A DNA stretch of 64,000 bases, from NCBI RefSeq assembly GCF_030316895.1, contig NZ_JASZYV010000001.1:1240001-1304000 (forward strand), written 5' to 3'. The stretch is from Variovorax dokdonensis. GTDB lineage: Bacteria > Pseudomonadota > Gammaproteobacteria > Burkholderiales > Burkholderiaceae_C. A program made the translations under genes and the position numbers. This document shows, one piece after another, positions 40,945-53,606 of the stretch. The notes under the pieces were generated by a model. It ran no database searches, was not told the DNA's origin, and saw only the letters and a program-made list of their open reading frames with translations. Positions within the stretch are counted from its first letter, which is position 1. Each line of letters starts with the position of its first letter.

Positions 40945-41592
40945 CTAGCCCGCCGCCTCCAGGCCGTTGGCGAAATGCAGTCGCATCTGCTGCGCCGCGG
41001 CCTTCGGGTCGCGCGCCTTGAGCGCGGCCATCAGCGCCCGATGCTCAGCCAGTGATTCCTCGATCCGCCCGCTTTTGAGCAGCGAATTCTGGCGGTTGAG
41101 CTTCATGACCTTGCGCAGGTCCGCCACCATCTGGTCGCGCCAGCGGTTGTCGGCCAGCGCCAGCAGCTTCATGTGAAAGCGCTCGTTGATGCCGAAGAAC
41201 AGGTCGCGGTCCACATGGCCGGGCCGAGCGGCCGATTCCAGTTCGGCGTGGATGGCTTCCAGATCGACCATCTGCGCGTCGGTGGCGCGTTCGGCCGTCA
41301 CCGCGGCGGCGTCGCTCTCGAGCAGGCTGAGCAGGTGATAGACGTCGGCGAGGTCTTTGTCTGAAACCTCGGTGACGTAGGCGCCGCGCCGCACCTTCAT
41401 GGTCACCAGCCCCTCGGTCGCCAGCACCTTCAAAGCTTCTCGCAGAGGCGTTCGGCTGATGCCGTATTCCTCGGCCAGCTTCAGCTCGTCGATCCAGCTT
41501 CCGGGCTCCAGCTCGCGGCTGAAGATGCGCTGGCGCAGCAACTCCGCCACTTCTTCATAGAGCGCTCGTGGGGCAAGGGTGAGGGCAGACAT
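40945..41592 (-). CDS. GntR-family regulator, FadR/FCD subfamily
   Basis: 215 residues. The N-terminal winged helix is typical GntR (L-R-Q-R-I-F-S-R-E-L-E-P-G-S, then Y-G-I-S-R-T-P-L-R-E-A-L-K-V-L). The FCD sensor domain carries the metal-ligand His in the N-E-R-F-H-M-K-L-L and E-H-R-A-L-M segments. It is divergent from scpA, sharing an AT-rich intergenic region, so it is the likely regulator of the propionyl-CoA/methylmalonyl-CoA operon, with an organic acid or CoA-derived ligand. An ATG six codons upstream is an alternative start. Confidence 0.87.
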   Translation of the reverse strand: MSALTLAPRALYEEVAELLRQRIFSRELEPGSWIDELKLAEEYGISRTPLREALKVLATEGLVTMKVRRGAYVTEVSDKDLADVYHLLSLLESDAAAVTAERATDAQMVDLEAIHAELESAARPGHVDRDLFFGINERFHMKLLALADNRWRDQMVADLRKVMKLNRQNSLLKSGRIEESLAEHRALMAALKARDPKAAAQQMRLHFANGLEAAG

Positions 41593-41625
41593 CGACGAAT
41601 TGTATGTCATTCGAAACTATGAATT

Positions 41626-41631
41626 TATAAT
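41626..41631 (+). promoter_or_regulatory. -10-like TATAAT in the gntR-scpA intergenic region
   Basis: A perfect TATAAT lies 95 bp before scpA in a short AT-rich island that also offers TATAAA on the minus strand. No good -35 box is seen at 17 bp, as expected for regulated promoters. Confidence 0.4.
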
Positions 41632-41725
41632 TATGTTTGAGATAGACTACGGCTTGCCGCCGGAATGGTCAAAACTCCGCGCAAACCCCAAACACCTTTT
41701 TGCCGCCTGAGCGCGGGCCCGTGTC

Positions 41726-43885
<2,160 letters not shown>

Positions 43886-43886
43886 G

Positions 43887-44921
43887 GTGGCGAAAGCTCC
43901 CGTCACCTTCGAGTCGATCGTCGGCACCGAAGGGCTGCCGCAGCGCCGCGCCATTGCCAAGGCGATCACGCTGCTCGAATCGACGCGCGAGGACCATCGT
44001 GCGCAGGCCGACGAACTGCTCACGGCCTTGCTGCCGCGCACCGGCCAGTCGTTCCGGCTGGGCATCTCCGGCGTGCCCGGCGTGGGCAAGTCGACCTTCA
44101 TCGAAACGCTCGGCCTGTTCCTGATCGAGCGTGGGCATCGCGTGGCGGTGTTGACGATCGATCCGTCGTCCAGCGTCTCGGGTGGCTCCATCCTGGGCGA
44201 CAAGACACGCATGGAGCGGCTGTCGGTGCATGAGCGGGCCTACATCCGCCCCAGCCCATCGAGCGGCACGCTGGGCGGCGTGGCCGAGAAGACGCGCGAA
44301 GCCATGCTCGTGTGCGAGGCTGCCGGCTACGACATCGTCATCGTCGAGACCGTGGGCGTCGGCCAGTCCGAAACCGCCGTCTCGGGCATGACCGACATGT
44401 TCGTCCTGCTGCAACTGCCCAATGCCGGCGACGACCTGCAGGCCATCAAGAAGGGCGTGATGGAGCTGGCCGACCTGGTCGTCATCAACAAGGCCGACCT
44501 CGACAAAGATGCCGCCACGCGCGCCCAGGCGCAGATCACGTCGGCCCTGCGCCTGTTCGGCCATCAGGGACATCCGGACCATGCATCGATGGCGCGCGAT
44601 GCCCATGGCCAGGTGCTGGCGCAGTGGGTGCCGCAGGTGCTGCAGATCAGCGCGCTGGGCGGTGTCGGCATCGATGCGTTCTGGCAGGCCGTGTCGCGCT
44701 TTCGAGAACTCCAGACGGCCAACGGCCGGCTGGCCTTGCGTCGCCAGAAGCAGGCGCTGGCATGGATGTGGGAACGCATCGACGCGGGCCTCAAGCAGGC
44801 GTTTCGCCATCACCCGCAGGTGCGAGAGCTGCTCCCGCAGATGGTCGAGCAGGTGAGCCACGGAAAACTTCCCGCATCGACAGCGGCGCGCAGCCTGCTG
44901 TCGGCGGCGCGCACGGGCTGA
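43887..44921 (+). CDS. meaB: methylmalonyl-CoA mutase-associated GTPase MeaB
   Basis: 344 residues from a GTG one base after the scpA stop. G3E-type GTPase with P-loop G-V-P-G-V-G-K-S-T, the D-P-S-S-x-x-S-G-G-S-I-L-G-D-K-T-R-M segment, V-E-T-V-G-V-G-Q-S-E and N-K-A-D. MeaB/ArgK proteins load and protect the cobalamin cofactor of methylmalonyl-CoA mutase. Adjacent coding directly after the mutase is the standard arrangement. Confidence 0.95.
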   Translation: MAKAPVTFESIVGTEGLPQRRAIAKAITLLESTREDHRAQADELLTALLPRTGQSFRLGISGVPGVGKSTFIETLGLFLIERGHRVAVLTIDPSSSVSGGSILGDKTRMERLSVHERAYIRPSPSSGTLGGVAEKTREAMLVCEAAGYDIVIVETVGVGQSETAVSGMTDMFVLLQLPNAGDDLQAIKKGVMELADLVVINKADLDKDAATRAQAQITSALRLFGHQGHPDHASMARDAHGQVLAQWVPQVLQISALGGVGIDAFWQAVSRFRELQTANGRLALRRQKQALAWMWERIDAGLKQAFRHHPQVRELLPQMVEQVSHGKLPASTAARSLLSAARTG

Positions 44922-44981
44922 GCGGCTATCCAGCAAGCCCTCCAACATTTCATCTCCATCTCTCATCGCAGAAAGACAACC

Positions 44982-46514
<1,533 letters not shown>

Positions 46515-46534
46515 GCACGCAAAGGAGCGACGTC

Positions 46535-47155
46535 ATGTCCCTTGATCTTTACTACCACCCGTATTCCCGCGCGGCGGGAACGCTCTGGGCGCTCGAAGAG
46601 GTCGGCGTGCCCTACAAGCTGAAGGTCGTCGACATCATGAAAGGCGAGCAGAAGGGGCCGGAGCTTGTGGCCCTCAATCCCATGGGCAAGTTGCCCACCC
46701 TGGTCGATGGCGGTGTCGTCATTACGGAGGGGGCTGCAATCGCGCTGTATCTGGCCGACCGCTATGCGGCCGGGAGGCTGGCCCCGGCGCTCGATGCGCC
46801 CGAGCGCGGGACCTACCTGCGCTGGGCGTTCTTCGCGCCGAGCGTTGTCGAGCCTGCCGTCATGGCCAAGAACTCCGGCTGGGAGGTCAAGGAGATCTCT
46901 GCAGGCTGGGGCAATCACGCCTCCATGCTGGCTGCCGCAGACAGCGCGATCGCAGGCAGGCAGTTCGTCCTGGGCGACGAGTTCTCGATGGCCGATGTGG
47001 TGCTGGGCGGGCTGCTGCGCTTTCTGATCGGCTTCAAGCAGATCGACGCGACCCCGACGTTCTCGGCCTACGTCGAACGGCTCGAAGCGCGGCCGGCCCT
47101 TCAACGCGCCGAAGCGCGCAACCAGGCGATGCGCCAGGAACTCGGGCTCCAGTGA
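46535..47155 (+). CDS. glutathione S-transferase family protein
   Basis: 206 residues. The N-terminal thioredoxin-like domain has Y-Y-H-P-Y-S-R-A-A-G-T-L-W-A-L-E-E and the L-N-P-M-G-K-L-P-T-L ... I-T-E-G-A-A-I motif that binds the glutathione gamma-glutamyl part. The C-terminal helical domain has S-M-A-D-V-V-L-G-G. AAGGAG precedes the ATG. It is inserted between pccB and pccA in the operon, where a GST is not part of the known pathway. Substrate unknown. Confidence 0.88.
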   Translation: MSLDLYYHPYSRAAGTLWALEEVGVPYKLKVVDIMKGEQKGPELVALNPMGKLPTLVDGGVVITEGAAIALYLADRYAAGRLAPALDAPERGTYLRWAFFAPSVVEPAVMAKNSGWEVKEISAGWGNHASMLAAADSAIAGRQFVLGDEFSMADVVLGGLLRFLIGFKQIDATPTFSAYVERLEARPALQRAEARNQAMRQELGLQ

Positions 47156-47178
47156 GCGGCCCGGTACGGAGAAAACCA

Positions 47179-49227
47179 ATGTTCAAGAAAATCCTGATCG
47201 CCAACCGCGGCGAAATCGCCTGCCGAGTCATCCAGACGGCTCGCAAGATGGGCATCAAGACGGTGGCCGTGTATTCCGATGCCGACAAGGAATCGCGCCA
47301 CGTCGAGTTGGCCGACGAGGCCGTGCACATCGGCGCCGCGCCGTCGCGCGAGAGCTACCTGCAGATGGACCGCATCATCGAGGCCTGCAAGAAGACGGGC
47401 GCCGAGGCGGTGCACCCGGGCTACGGCTTCCTGTCCGAGAACGAAGCCTTCGCACGCAAGGTGGAAGAAGAGGGCATTGCCTTCATCGGCCCCAAGCACT
47501 ATTCGATTGCCGCCATGGGCGACAAGATCGCCTCCAAGAAGCTCGCCGGCGAAGCCAAGGTCAACACCATTCCGGGCTGGAACGACGCCATCGAGTCGCC
47601 CGAGCAGGCGGTGCAGATCGCCAAGGACATCGGCTATCCGGTGATGATCAAGGCCAGCGCCGGTGGCGGCGGCAAGGGCCTGCGCGTGGCCTTCAACGAC
47701 AAGGAAGCGTTCGAGGGCTTCTCGTCCTGCCAGAACGAGGCGCGCAACAGCTTCGGCGATGACCGGGTCTTCATCGAGAAATTCGTCGAAGAGCCGCGTC
47801 ACATCGAGATCCAGGTGCTGGGCGATTCGCACGGCAACGTCATCTACCTGAACGAGCGCGAGTGCTCCATCCAGCGCCGGCACCAGAAGGTGATCGAGGA
47901 AGCGCCGTCGCCCTTCATCAGCGAGGAAACACGCAAGGCCATGGGTGAGCAGGCCGTCGCGCTCGCGAAGGCCGTCAAGTACCAAAGTGCGGGTACGGTG
48001 GAGTTCGTGGTCGGCAAGGACCAGGGCTTCTACTTCCTGGAGATGAACACCCGCCTGCAGGTGGAACACCCGGTCACCGAGTGCATCACCGGCCTGGATC
48101 TGGTCGAGTTGATGATCCGCGTGGCGGCTGGCGAGAAGCTGCCGCTTGCGCAGGCGGACGTCAAGCGCAACGGCTGGGCGATCGAGTGCCGCATCAATGC
48201 GGAAGATCCGTTCCGCAACTTCCTGCCTTCCACCGGACGGCTGGTCCGCTTCCAGCCGCCGAAGGAAAGCATGTTCGCCGGCGACACCGAGCATCTCTAT
48301 GGCGTGCGCGTGGACACGGGCGTTTTCGACGGCGGCGAGATCCCGATGTACTACGACTCGATGATCGCCAAGCTGATCGTGCACGGCCGCGACCGTGCGC
48401 ATGCCATCGCCCGCATGCGCGAGGCGCTCAATGGCTTCGTGATTCGCGGCGTGTCGAGCAACATTCCGTTCCAGGCCGCGCTGCTGTCGCATCCCAAATT
48501 TGTCGCAGGCGACTTCAACACCGGCTTTATCGCGGAGCACTATGCCGGCGGCTTCCACGCCGAGGATGTGCCGCACCGCGAGCCCGGCTTCCTGATTGCG
48601 CTGGCGGCCTTCATGAACCGGCGCTACCGTGCCCGCGCTTCTCGCATCAGCGGCCAGCTCGAAGGCCATGGCGTGAAGATCGGCGAGCAGTTCGTCGTCG
48701 TCACGCAGGATGCCGACGGCACCCAGCACCACCACGACGTCTCGGTCACCGACTACGAGGTGGGCAGCGGCTCCAGTGCCGTCACGGTCGATGGCAAGAC
48801 CTACCAGATGAGCACGCGCGCGCCGATCGGCGCCGTGAGCGTGCAGGGCCACGTGGATGGGCAGCCGTTCGTCGCGCAAGTGGAACGTGGCGCTGGCAAG
48901 AACCCGCTGGCGCTGCGCATCTCGCACGACGGCGCGCAGATCGAGGCGACGGTGTTGTCGCCGCTCGGAGCCAGGCTGCTCAAGCTCATGCCCTTCAAGG
49001 CGCCGCCGGATCTGTCCAAGTTCCTCATGTCGCCGATGCCGGGCCTGCTGGTGGACGTGGCGGTTCAGCCCGGCCAGAAGGTGATGGCGGGCGAGAAGCT
49101 CGCCGTCATCGAAGCCATGAAGATGGAGAACGTGCTCTTCGCGGCTCAGGACGGCGTGGTGGCCAAGGTGGTTGCGAGCAAGGGCGAGTCCCTCGCGGTC
49201 GACCAGGTGATCGTGGAGTTCGAATGA
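47179..49227 (+). CDS. pccA: propionyl-CoA carboxylase alpha subunit (biotin carboxylase + BCCP)
   Basis: 682 residues. Biotin carboxylase domain (1-~450): [13 protein letters not shown] at the start, G-G-G-G-K-G-L-R near 165, and [14 protein letters not shown]-type BT linker domain follows, then the biotinyl domain with E-A-M-K-M-E-N and biotin-Lys648. It carboxylates biotin with ATP and bicarbonate. The ATG at 47179 after GGAGAAAACC is preferred over a GTG at 47152. Its stop overlaps the bioB start (ATGA). Confidence 0.95.
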   Translation: MFKKILIANRGEIACRVIQTARKMGIKTVAVYSDADKESRHVELADEAVHIGAAPSRESYLQMDRIIEACKKTGAEAVHPGYGFLSENEAFARKVEEEGIAFIGPKHYSIAAMGDKIASKKLAGEAKVNTIPGWNDAIESPEQAVQIAKDIGYPVMIKASAGGGGKGLRVAFNDKEAFEGFSSCQNEARNSFGDDRVFIEKFVEEPRHIEIQVLGDSHGNVIYLNERECSIQRRHQKVIEEAPSPFISEETRKAMGEQAVALAKAVKYQSAGTVEFVVGKDQGFYFLEMNTRLQVEHPVTECITGLDLVELMIRVAAGEKLPLAQADVKRNGWAIECRINAEDPFRNFLPSTGRLVRFQPPKESMFAGDTEHLYGVRVDTGVFDGGEIPMYYDSMIAKLIVHGRDRAHAIARMREALNGFVIRGVSSNIPFQAALLSHPKFVAGDFNTGFIAEHYAGGFHAEDVPHREPGFLIALAAFMNRRYRARASRISGQLEGHGVKIGEQFVVVTQDADGTQHHHDVSVTDYEVGSGSSAVTVDGKTYQMSTRAPIGAVSVQGHVDGQPFVAQVERGAGKNPLALRISHDGAQIEATVLSPLGARLLKLMPFKAPPDLSKFLMSPMPGLLVDVAVQPGQKVMAGEKLAVIEAMKMENVLFAAQDGVVAKVVASKGESLAVDQVIVEFE

Positions 49228-50270
49228 GCGAGGCAGTTGCGCACGTGGCCCCTGTCAAGCTGCACCGCCCCGCGCCGGTGGCCACGCCTGTCGCGCAGCG
49301 GTGGTCCGTGGAAGCGCTTCAGATGCTGCTCGACAAGCCGCTGATGGATCTGTTGTTCCAGGCGCAGGTGGTGCATCGCGAGCATTGGCCCGCAGGCGAC
49401 ATCGAACTGGCAACGCTGCTGTCGGTGAAAACCGGCGGATGCCCCGAGAACTGCGGCTACTGCCCGCAGTCGGCCGAGTTCGACACCGGCGTGAAGGCGC
49501 AGAAGCTCATGGAGGTCGACGAAGTCGTGCGCGCCGCCCAGGCGGCCAAGGATGCGGGCGCATCGCGTTTTTGCATGGGTGCGGCCTGGCGTGCGCCCAA
49601 GGATCGCGACATCGAGAAAGTGGCTGAGCTCGTCGAAGCCGTCAAGGGCCTCGGCCTGCAGACTTGCGCCACCCTGGGCATGCTGGAATCGCACCAGGCC
49701 CAGGCGCTCAAGGACGCAGGCCTGGACTACTACAACCACAACCTGGACACCGCGCCCGAGTACTACACCGACGTGGTCGATACGCGCACTTACCAGGACC
49801 GGCTCGACACGCTGGCTCACGTGCGCGCTGCCGGGATCAGCGTGTGTTGCGGCGGCATCGTGGGCATGGGCGAGACGCCCGCGCATCGCGCCGGGCTCAT
49901 CGCGCAATTGGCCAACCTCGATCCGTACCCCGAGTCGGTGCCCATCAACAGCCTGGTGCGCGTGCCGGGCACACCGCTCGCCGACAGTGACCCCATCGAC
50001 CCGCTCGACTTCGTGCGCGTGATTGCCGTGGCCCGCATCACCATGCCCAAGGCGCGCGTGCGCCTGTCGGCAGGTCGCCAGCAACTGGGTGAGGCCGTGC
50101 AGGCGCTGTGCTTCATGGCCGGGGCCAACTCGATCTTCTACGGCGACAAGCTCCTCGTGACCGGCAACCCCGACGTAGAAGCCGATGCGCAGCTGCTCGC
50201 CAAGCTCGGCCTGCCGTCGACGGCCACGGTCACTTCAGAGGCCACGCCATCACATCAAGGATGCTGCTGA
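49224..50270 (+). CDS. bioB: biotin synthase
   Basis: 348 residues, radical SAM enzyme. The [4Fe-4S] motif is C-P-E-N-C-G-Y-C (Cys73, Cys77, Cys80). The auxiliary-cluster cysteines and Arg follow in [14 protein letters not shown] and R-L-S-A-G-R. It inserts sulfur into dethiobiotin. The ATG overlaps the pccA stop by four bases, so biotin synthase is coupled to the synthesis of the biotinylated subunit. No other bio gene is in the window. Confidence 0.96.
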   Translation: MSEAVAHVAPVKLHRPAPVATPVAQRWSVEALQMLLDKPLMDLLFQAQVVHREHWPAGDIELATLLSVKTGGCPENCGYCPQSAEFDTGVKAQKLMEVDEVVRAAQAAKDAGASRFCMGAAWRAPKDRDIEKVAELVEAVKGLGLQTCATLGMLESHQAQALKDAGLDYYNHNLDTAPEYYTDVVDTRTYQDRLDTLAHVRAAGISVCCGGIVGMGETPAHRAGLIAQLANLDPYPESVPINSLVRVPGTPLADSDPIDPLDFVRVIAVARITMPKARVRLSAGRQQLGEAVQALCFMAGANSIFYGDKLLVTGNPDVEADAQLLAKLGLPSTATVTSEATPSHQGCC

Positions 50271-50271
50271 G

Positions 50272-50781
50272 ATGAACGCAACCGAAACTCCACGTCCCTT
50301 CAAGGTCTTGGGCGTGCAGCAGATCGCCATCGGCGGCCCCGACAAGCTGCGCCTTCGCAAGCTCTGGGTCGACATGCTCGGCCTGGCAGTGACCGGCAAT
50401 TTCCGCAGCGAGCGCGAGAACGTCGACGAGGACATCTGCGCCATCGGCGAGGGCCCGTTCAAGGTCGAGGTCGATCTGATGCAGCCGCTCGATCCCGAAA
50501 AGAAGCCTGCCGTGCACACCACGCCGCTCAATCACATCGGCCTGTGGATCGACGATCTTCCCGTGGCCGTCGAGTGGCTGACGGCGCATGGCGTGCGTTT
50601 TGCGCCCGGCGGCATCCGCAAGGGTGCGGCTGGCTTCGACATCTGCTTCCTGCACCCCAAGGCCAGCGACGAGTTTCCGATCGCCGGCGAGGGCGTGCTG
50701 GTCGAACTGGTGCAGGCGCCGCCGGAAGTGGTCAAGGCATTCGCAGCGCTGGCGGGCAGCAGCCCTGTCGCCCTGAACTGA
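50272..50781 (+). CDS. VOC-family protein, candidate methylmalonyl-CoA epimerase
   Basis: 169 residues, two glyoxalase-like beta-alpha-beta-beta-beta modules. Possible metal ligands are Gln in L-G-V-Q-Q-I-A, Glu/Asp in K-V-E-V-D-L, His in L-N-H-I-G-L-W-I and Glu in V-L-V-E-L-V-Q. Methylmalonyl-CoA epimerase belongs to this family, and the pathway encoded upstream needs one, since PccAB makes the (S) form and the mutase uses (R). The gene begins one base after bioB in the same operon. First ligand is Gln where known epimerases have His, so it could instead be a lactoylglutathione-lyase-like protein. Confidence 0.8.
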   Translation: MNATETPRPFKVLGVQQIAIGGPDKLRLRKLWVDMLGLAVTGNFRSERENVDEDICAIGEGPFKVEVDLMQPLDPEKKPAVHTTPLNHIGLWIDDLPVAVEWLTAHGVRFAPGGIRKGAAGFDICFLHPKASDEFPIAGEGVLVELVQAPPEVVKAFAALAGSSPVALN

Positions 50782-50822
50782 CTCTGCCATCGCGCCGCGC
50801 CACCAGCGGGCGCTGCGTGGGC

Positions 50823-51560
50823 TCAGGCCAGGATCAGGACCACCGCGAAGAGCACTGCGCCGATGCAGAACGGCCAGAAGCGGCCTTCGCGGTCGTCGGG
50901 CAGTTCGGCGCGCAGGCTGGTGATGACCACCCCGCCGGCCAGCACGGCGAACATGCGTGCGAACGCAACTTCCGACAGCGTGACGAGCATGCCCAGGCCC
51001 AGTCCCACCAGCACGCTGGCGCAGAGCAGCCAGCGCCCATGCCGAAGGTAGGCCGCGCCATGCTCCTCGCTGAGCGAGTGGTTCACCACGATGAAGTGAA
51101 CCGCCATGGCCGCCACATACACCGCCAGCGCCACGTCGCCGCGCTCGGCCCGTTCGACGAGCAGGTAGCCGATCAGGGCGCAGTAGGCGGCAAAGCCACC
51201 CAGGTGCAGCCAGTAGACGCCGTCAGCTTCGTCATGCGATGGCTTGCCTTCGGCGCGGGCGTTGCCGCGCTGCGAGAGCACCAGATGCTCCAGGCCGTAG
51301 AAGAAGACAAAGGAGAGCAGGGCCAGGAAGTAGATGCGCTGGTCGGCATAGAGCGCGTTCGAGATGGAGGACGCGATGGCCTCGTTCTGGGCGGCCAGTT
51401 CGGGCAGCACGTCGACGAACACATACGACACCGAAACGCCGGCGGCCGCGGAGATCCACTTTCTGTGATGCCAGAACTGTTCGAGCAGGCGCTGACCGCC
51501 GAGCGCGAAGACGGCGGACAGGATCAGCGCGGCGATCAGGGCGGCAAGGTCGATGTTCAT
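50823..51560 (-). CDS. multi-pass membrane protein, ZIP-like features
   Basis: 245 residues with about seven membrane helices. Segments G-V-S-V-S-Y-V-F-V-D-V-L-P-E-L in one helix and H-F-I-V-V-N-H-S-L-S-E-E-H-G in another resemble the metal-binding helices of ZIP transporters, but the fit is incomplete and the protein is not assigned to that family with certainty. A cytoplasmic loop after helix 3 has several charged residues (N-A-R-A-E-G-K-P-S-H-D-E). It converges on the propionate operon. Confidence 0.6.
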   Translation of the reverse strand: MNIDLAALIAALILSAVFALGGQRLLEQFWHHRKWISAAAGVSVSYVFVDVLPELAAQNEAIASSISNALYADQRIYFLALLSFVFFYGLEHLVLSQRGNARAEGKPSHDEADGVYWLHLGGFAAYCALIGYLLVERAERGDVALAVYVAAMAVHFIVVNHSLSEEHGAAYLRHGRWLLCASVLVGLGLGMLVTLSEVAFARMFAVLAGGVVITSLRAELPDDREGRFWPFCIGAVLFAVVLILA

Positions 51561-51641
51561 GCTCGGCGGCGAGGCACTGTGCCTGCCGCGCCCCAGGGTA
51601 CGCGCCGCCGGCCATCTTCGCCAGCCCCAGGCGGAAGGCCC

Positions 51642-52133
51642 TCAGGCATTGAGCACCTTGCGGATCGGCGGCTTCACATCCTTGCGCTGCGCCGGCAGCA
51701 TGGGCTGATGCTCGCGTGCCGGATTCAGGATGATGCAGGTCGCCGTCTCGGTGAGGATGCAGAATTTGGTGACCACGGCATCCAGGTGCGCCACGTCGAT
51801 CACGGCGATCTCCAGGATCCAGCTGTCGTCGCCCGTCACGTTGTAGGCATTGATGCATTCCGGCGTTTCGCGCACCAGCTTGACGACGCGGGCGTATTCG
51901 GCGCGGCCCACGCGAACGATCGCGCGGATCGCATAGCCCAACTGCCCCAGGTCCACCGTGGCGCGGTAGCCGGTGATGACGCCGGCCGAATCCAGCTTGC
52001 GGACGCGCTCGGTCACCGCGGGCTGGCTCAGGTGCACGCGCCGGCCCAGTTCGGCCATGGTGAGCCGCGCATCGGCCTGCAGTTCCGACAGGATGCGGGT
52101 GTCGTAGCTGTCGAGTTCAAGGGCTAAGGCCAC
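51642..52133 (-). CDS. Lrp/AsnC-family transcriptional regulator
   Basis: 163 residues. The N-terminal helix-turn-helix has D-A-R-L-T-M-A-E-L-G-R-R-V-H-L-S-Q-P-A-V-T-E-R-V-R-K-L. The RAM ligand domain follows (V-K-L-V-R-E-T-P-E-C, Y-N-V-T-G-D-D-S-W-I-L-E). Lrp/AsnC proteins respond to amino acids or metabolites. It is divergent from the EamA transporter 90 bp away, so control of that exporter is plausible. Confidence 0.9.
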   Translation of the reverse strand: MALALELDSYDTRILSELQADARLTMAELGRRVHLSQPAVTERVRKLDSAGVITGYRATVDLGQLGYAIRAIVRVGRAEYARVVKLVRETPECINAYNVTGDDSWILEIAVIDVAHLDAVVTKFCILTETATCIILNPAREHQPMLPAQRKDVKPPIRKVLNA

Positions 52134-52225
52134 GGCGGTGAATCTCCTTTGAATTGAAGGTCAGGCGCTTGCCGAGCCTGCATTTGCGCATGGCTCGGCG
52201 CACGGTGCCTTCATACCATGAGGGC

Positions 52226-53185
52226 ATGTCTTCGCCAACTACTCTCGTCGCTTCCAAGGCCCGGGCGCCGCAATCGCCTCGGTCATCGGGCCGCCTGGGC
52301 CTGTCGCCCCTTCTGTGGCTTTGCCTCGCCGCCACCTGGCTGGTGTGGGGTTCGACCTATCTGGCCATCAAGGTGGCACTGACGAGCTTTCCGCCGTTCT
52401 TGCAGATGGGTTCGCGCTTCCTGGTGGCCGGCGCGTTGCTCGCCGCCTGGATGCGCTGGCGCGGCGCGCCTTGGCCGAACCGCCGCCAGTGGCTGCACGC
52501 CTGGGTGATCGGCGCGCTGATGCTGGGCGGCGGCATGGGCGGCGTGGCCCATGCGGAACTGACGGTGGGCTCCGGTTTGGTGGTCGCCTTCATCGCCGTG
52601 CTGCCGATGATGATCGCGCTGCTCAATCGCCTGTGGGGCATCCGGCCTTCGCGCCTCGAAACGGCGGGCATCGTCGTCGGCTTGATCGGGGTGCTGCTGC
52701 TCACGCAGGGCAGCGGCTTCCAGGCTTCGCCGGCGGGGCTGCTGGCCATCTGCATCGCCTGTGCGGCGTGGTCCCTGGGCAGCGTGCTCAGCCAGCGCAG
52801 CCTGCCGCTGGCCTCCGGCGCCATGGGCTTTGCCAGCGAGATGCTTTGCGGCGGCGTGGTGCTGATGCTGCTCGCCGCCGCCAGCGGCGAGCGCCTGCAG
52901 TGGCCATTCGCCATCGAGGCCGTCGGGGCCTGGATCTACCTGGTGGTGTTCGGCTCGCTCGTGGCCTTCAATGCCTACATGGTGCTGCTGGCGCGTGCGC
53001 CTGCCGGCCTGGCCGCAAGCTATTCGTTCGTCAATCCAGTGATTGCGATGCTGCTGGGCATGTGGCTGGGCGGCGAGACGGTGACTCGCTTCGAATGGCT
53101 GGCGGTTGGCGTGGTGCTGGCGGGCGTGATGCTGCTCCTGGCCAATCACGCGCGCCCGCCGACTCCGCCCGACGCGCAGCGCTGA
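52226..53185 (+). CDS. EamA/DMT-family transporter (YedA-like)
   Basis: 319 residues, ten membrane helices in two EamA repeats. The first begins W-L-V-W-G-S-T-Y-L-A-I-K and the second W-S-L-G-S-V-L-S-Q-R. Family members export amino acids or metabolites. The start ATG after GAGGGC is preferred over an upstream in-frame codon at 52154, since the upstream part overlaps the promoter region. Divergent Lrp/AsnC regulator next door. Confidence 0.88.
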   Translation: MSSPTTLVASKARAPQSPRSSGRLGLSPLLWLCLAATWLVWGSTYLAIKVALTSFPPFLQMGSRFLVAGALLAAWMRWRGAPWPNRRQWLHAWVIGALMLGGGMGGVAHAELTVGSGLVVAFIAVLPMMIALLNRLWGIRPSRLETAGIVVGLIGVLLLTQGSGFQASPAGLLAICIACAAWSLGSVLSQRSLPLASGAMGFASEMLCGGVVLMLLAAASGERLQWPFAIEAVGAWIYLVVFGSLVAFNAYMVLLARAPAGLAASYSFVNPVIAMLLGMWLGGETVTRFEWLAVGVVLAGVMLLLANHARPPTPPDAQR

Positions 53186-53204
53186 GCCGAGGCGAGTCGA
53201 GGCG

Positions 53205-53579
53205 TCAGAGCGTCTCGCTCGCCTCGAAGTCGAGCTCCACCTTGGCGCCGCTCGGGTCGTGGCTGAACAGCTGCCAGGTGCCCGATCCCTTCTGCTGGCG
53301 CAGGTCGTACTTCCAGCCGCGTGCGTCGAAGCGTGCCTTGGTTTCCTTCAAGCCACGCGCGGTAAAGGCCATGTGGTCGATCACGCCGGCCACGCCCGGC
53401 GGAATGGGCCGGTCCGCATACACGTGCAGGATGGCGCGCCCCTCGGCGTAGAGCCAGGCGCCGTCAAAGCCGAGGTCCGGCCGCGGGCCGGGCTGCAGTC
53501 CGATCAGTTCCACGTAGTAGTCGAGCGTGGATTCGAGGTTCTCGGTGATGACGGTGAAGTGGTTCGGTCCGACGATCAT
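53205..53579 (-). CDS. VOC-family (glyoxalase-like) protein
   Basis: 124 residues, a single two-module VOC chain. Possible metal ligands are His in N-H-F-T-V-I near residue 7, His in I-D-H-M-A-F-T-A near 70 and Glu in K-V-E-L-D-F near 117. The middle segment has I-L-H-V-Y-A-D-R. Members include dioxygenases, glyoxalases and resistance proteins; the substrate is unknown. It lies 27 bp after the fused oxidoreductase gene, probably in one transcript. Confidence 0.83.
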   Translation of the reverse strand: MIVGPNHFTVITENLESTLDYYVELIGLQPGPRPDLGFDGAWLYAEGRAILHVYADRPIPPGVAGVIDHMAFTARGLKETKARFDARGWKYDLRQQKGSGTWQLFSHDPSGAKVELDFEASETL

Positions 53580-53606
53580 GGTTGGCGTCCTTGGGGCATG
53601 TGGAGC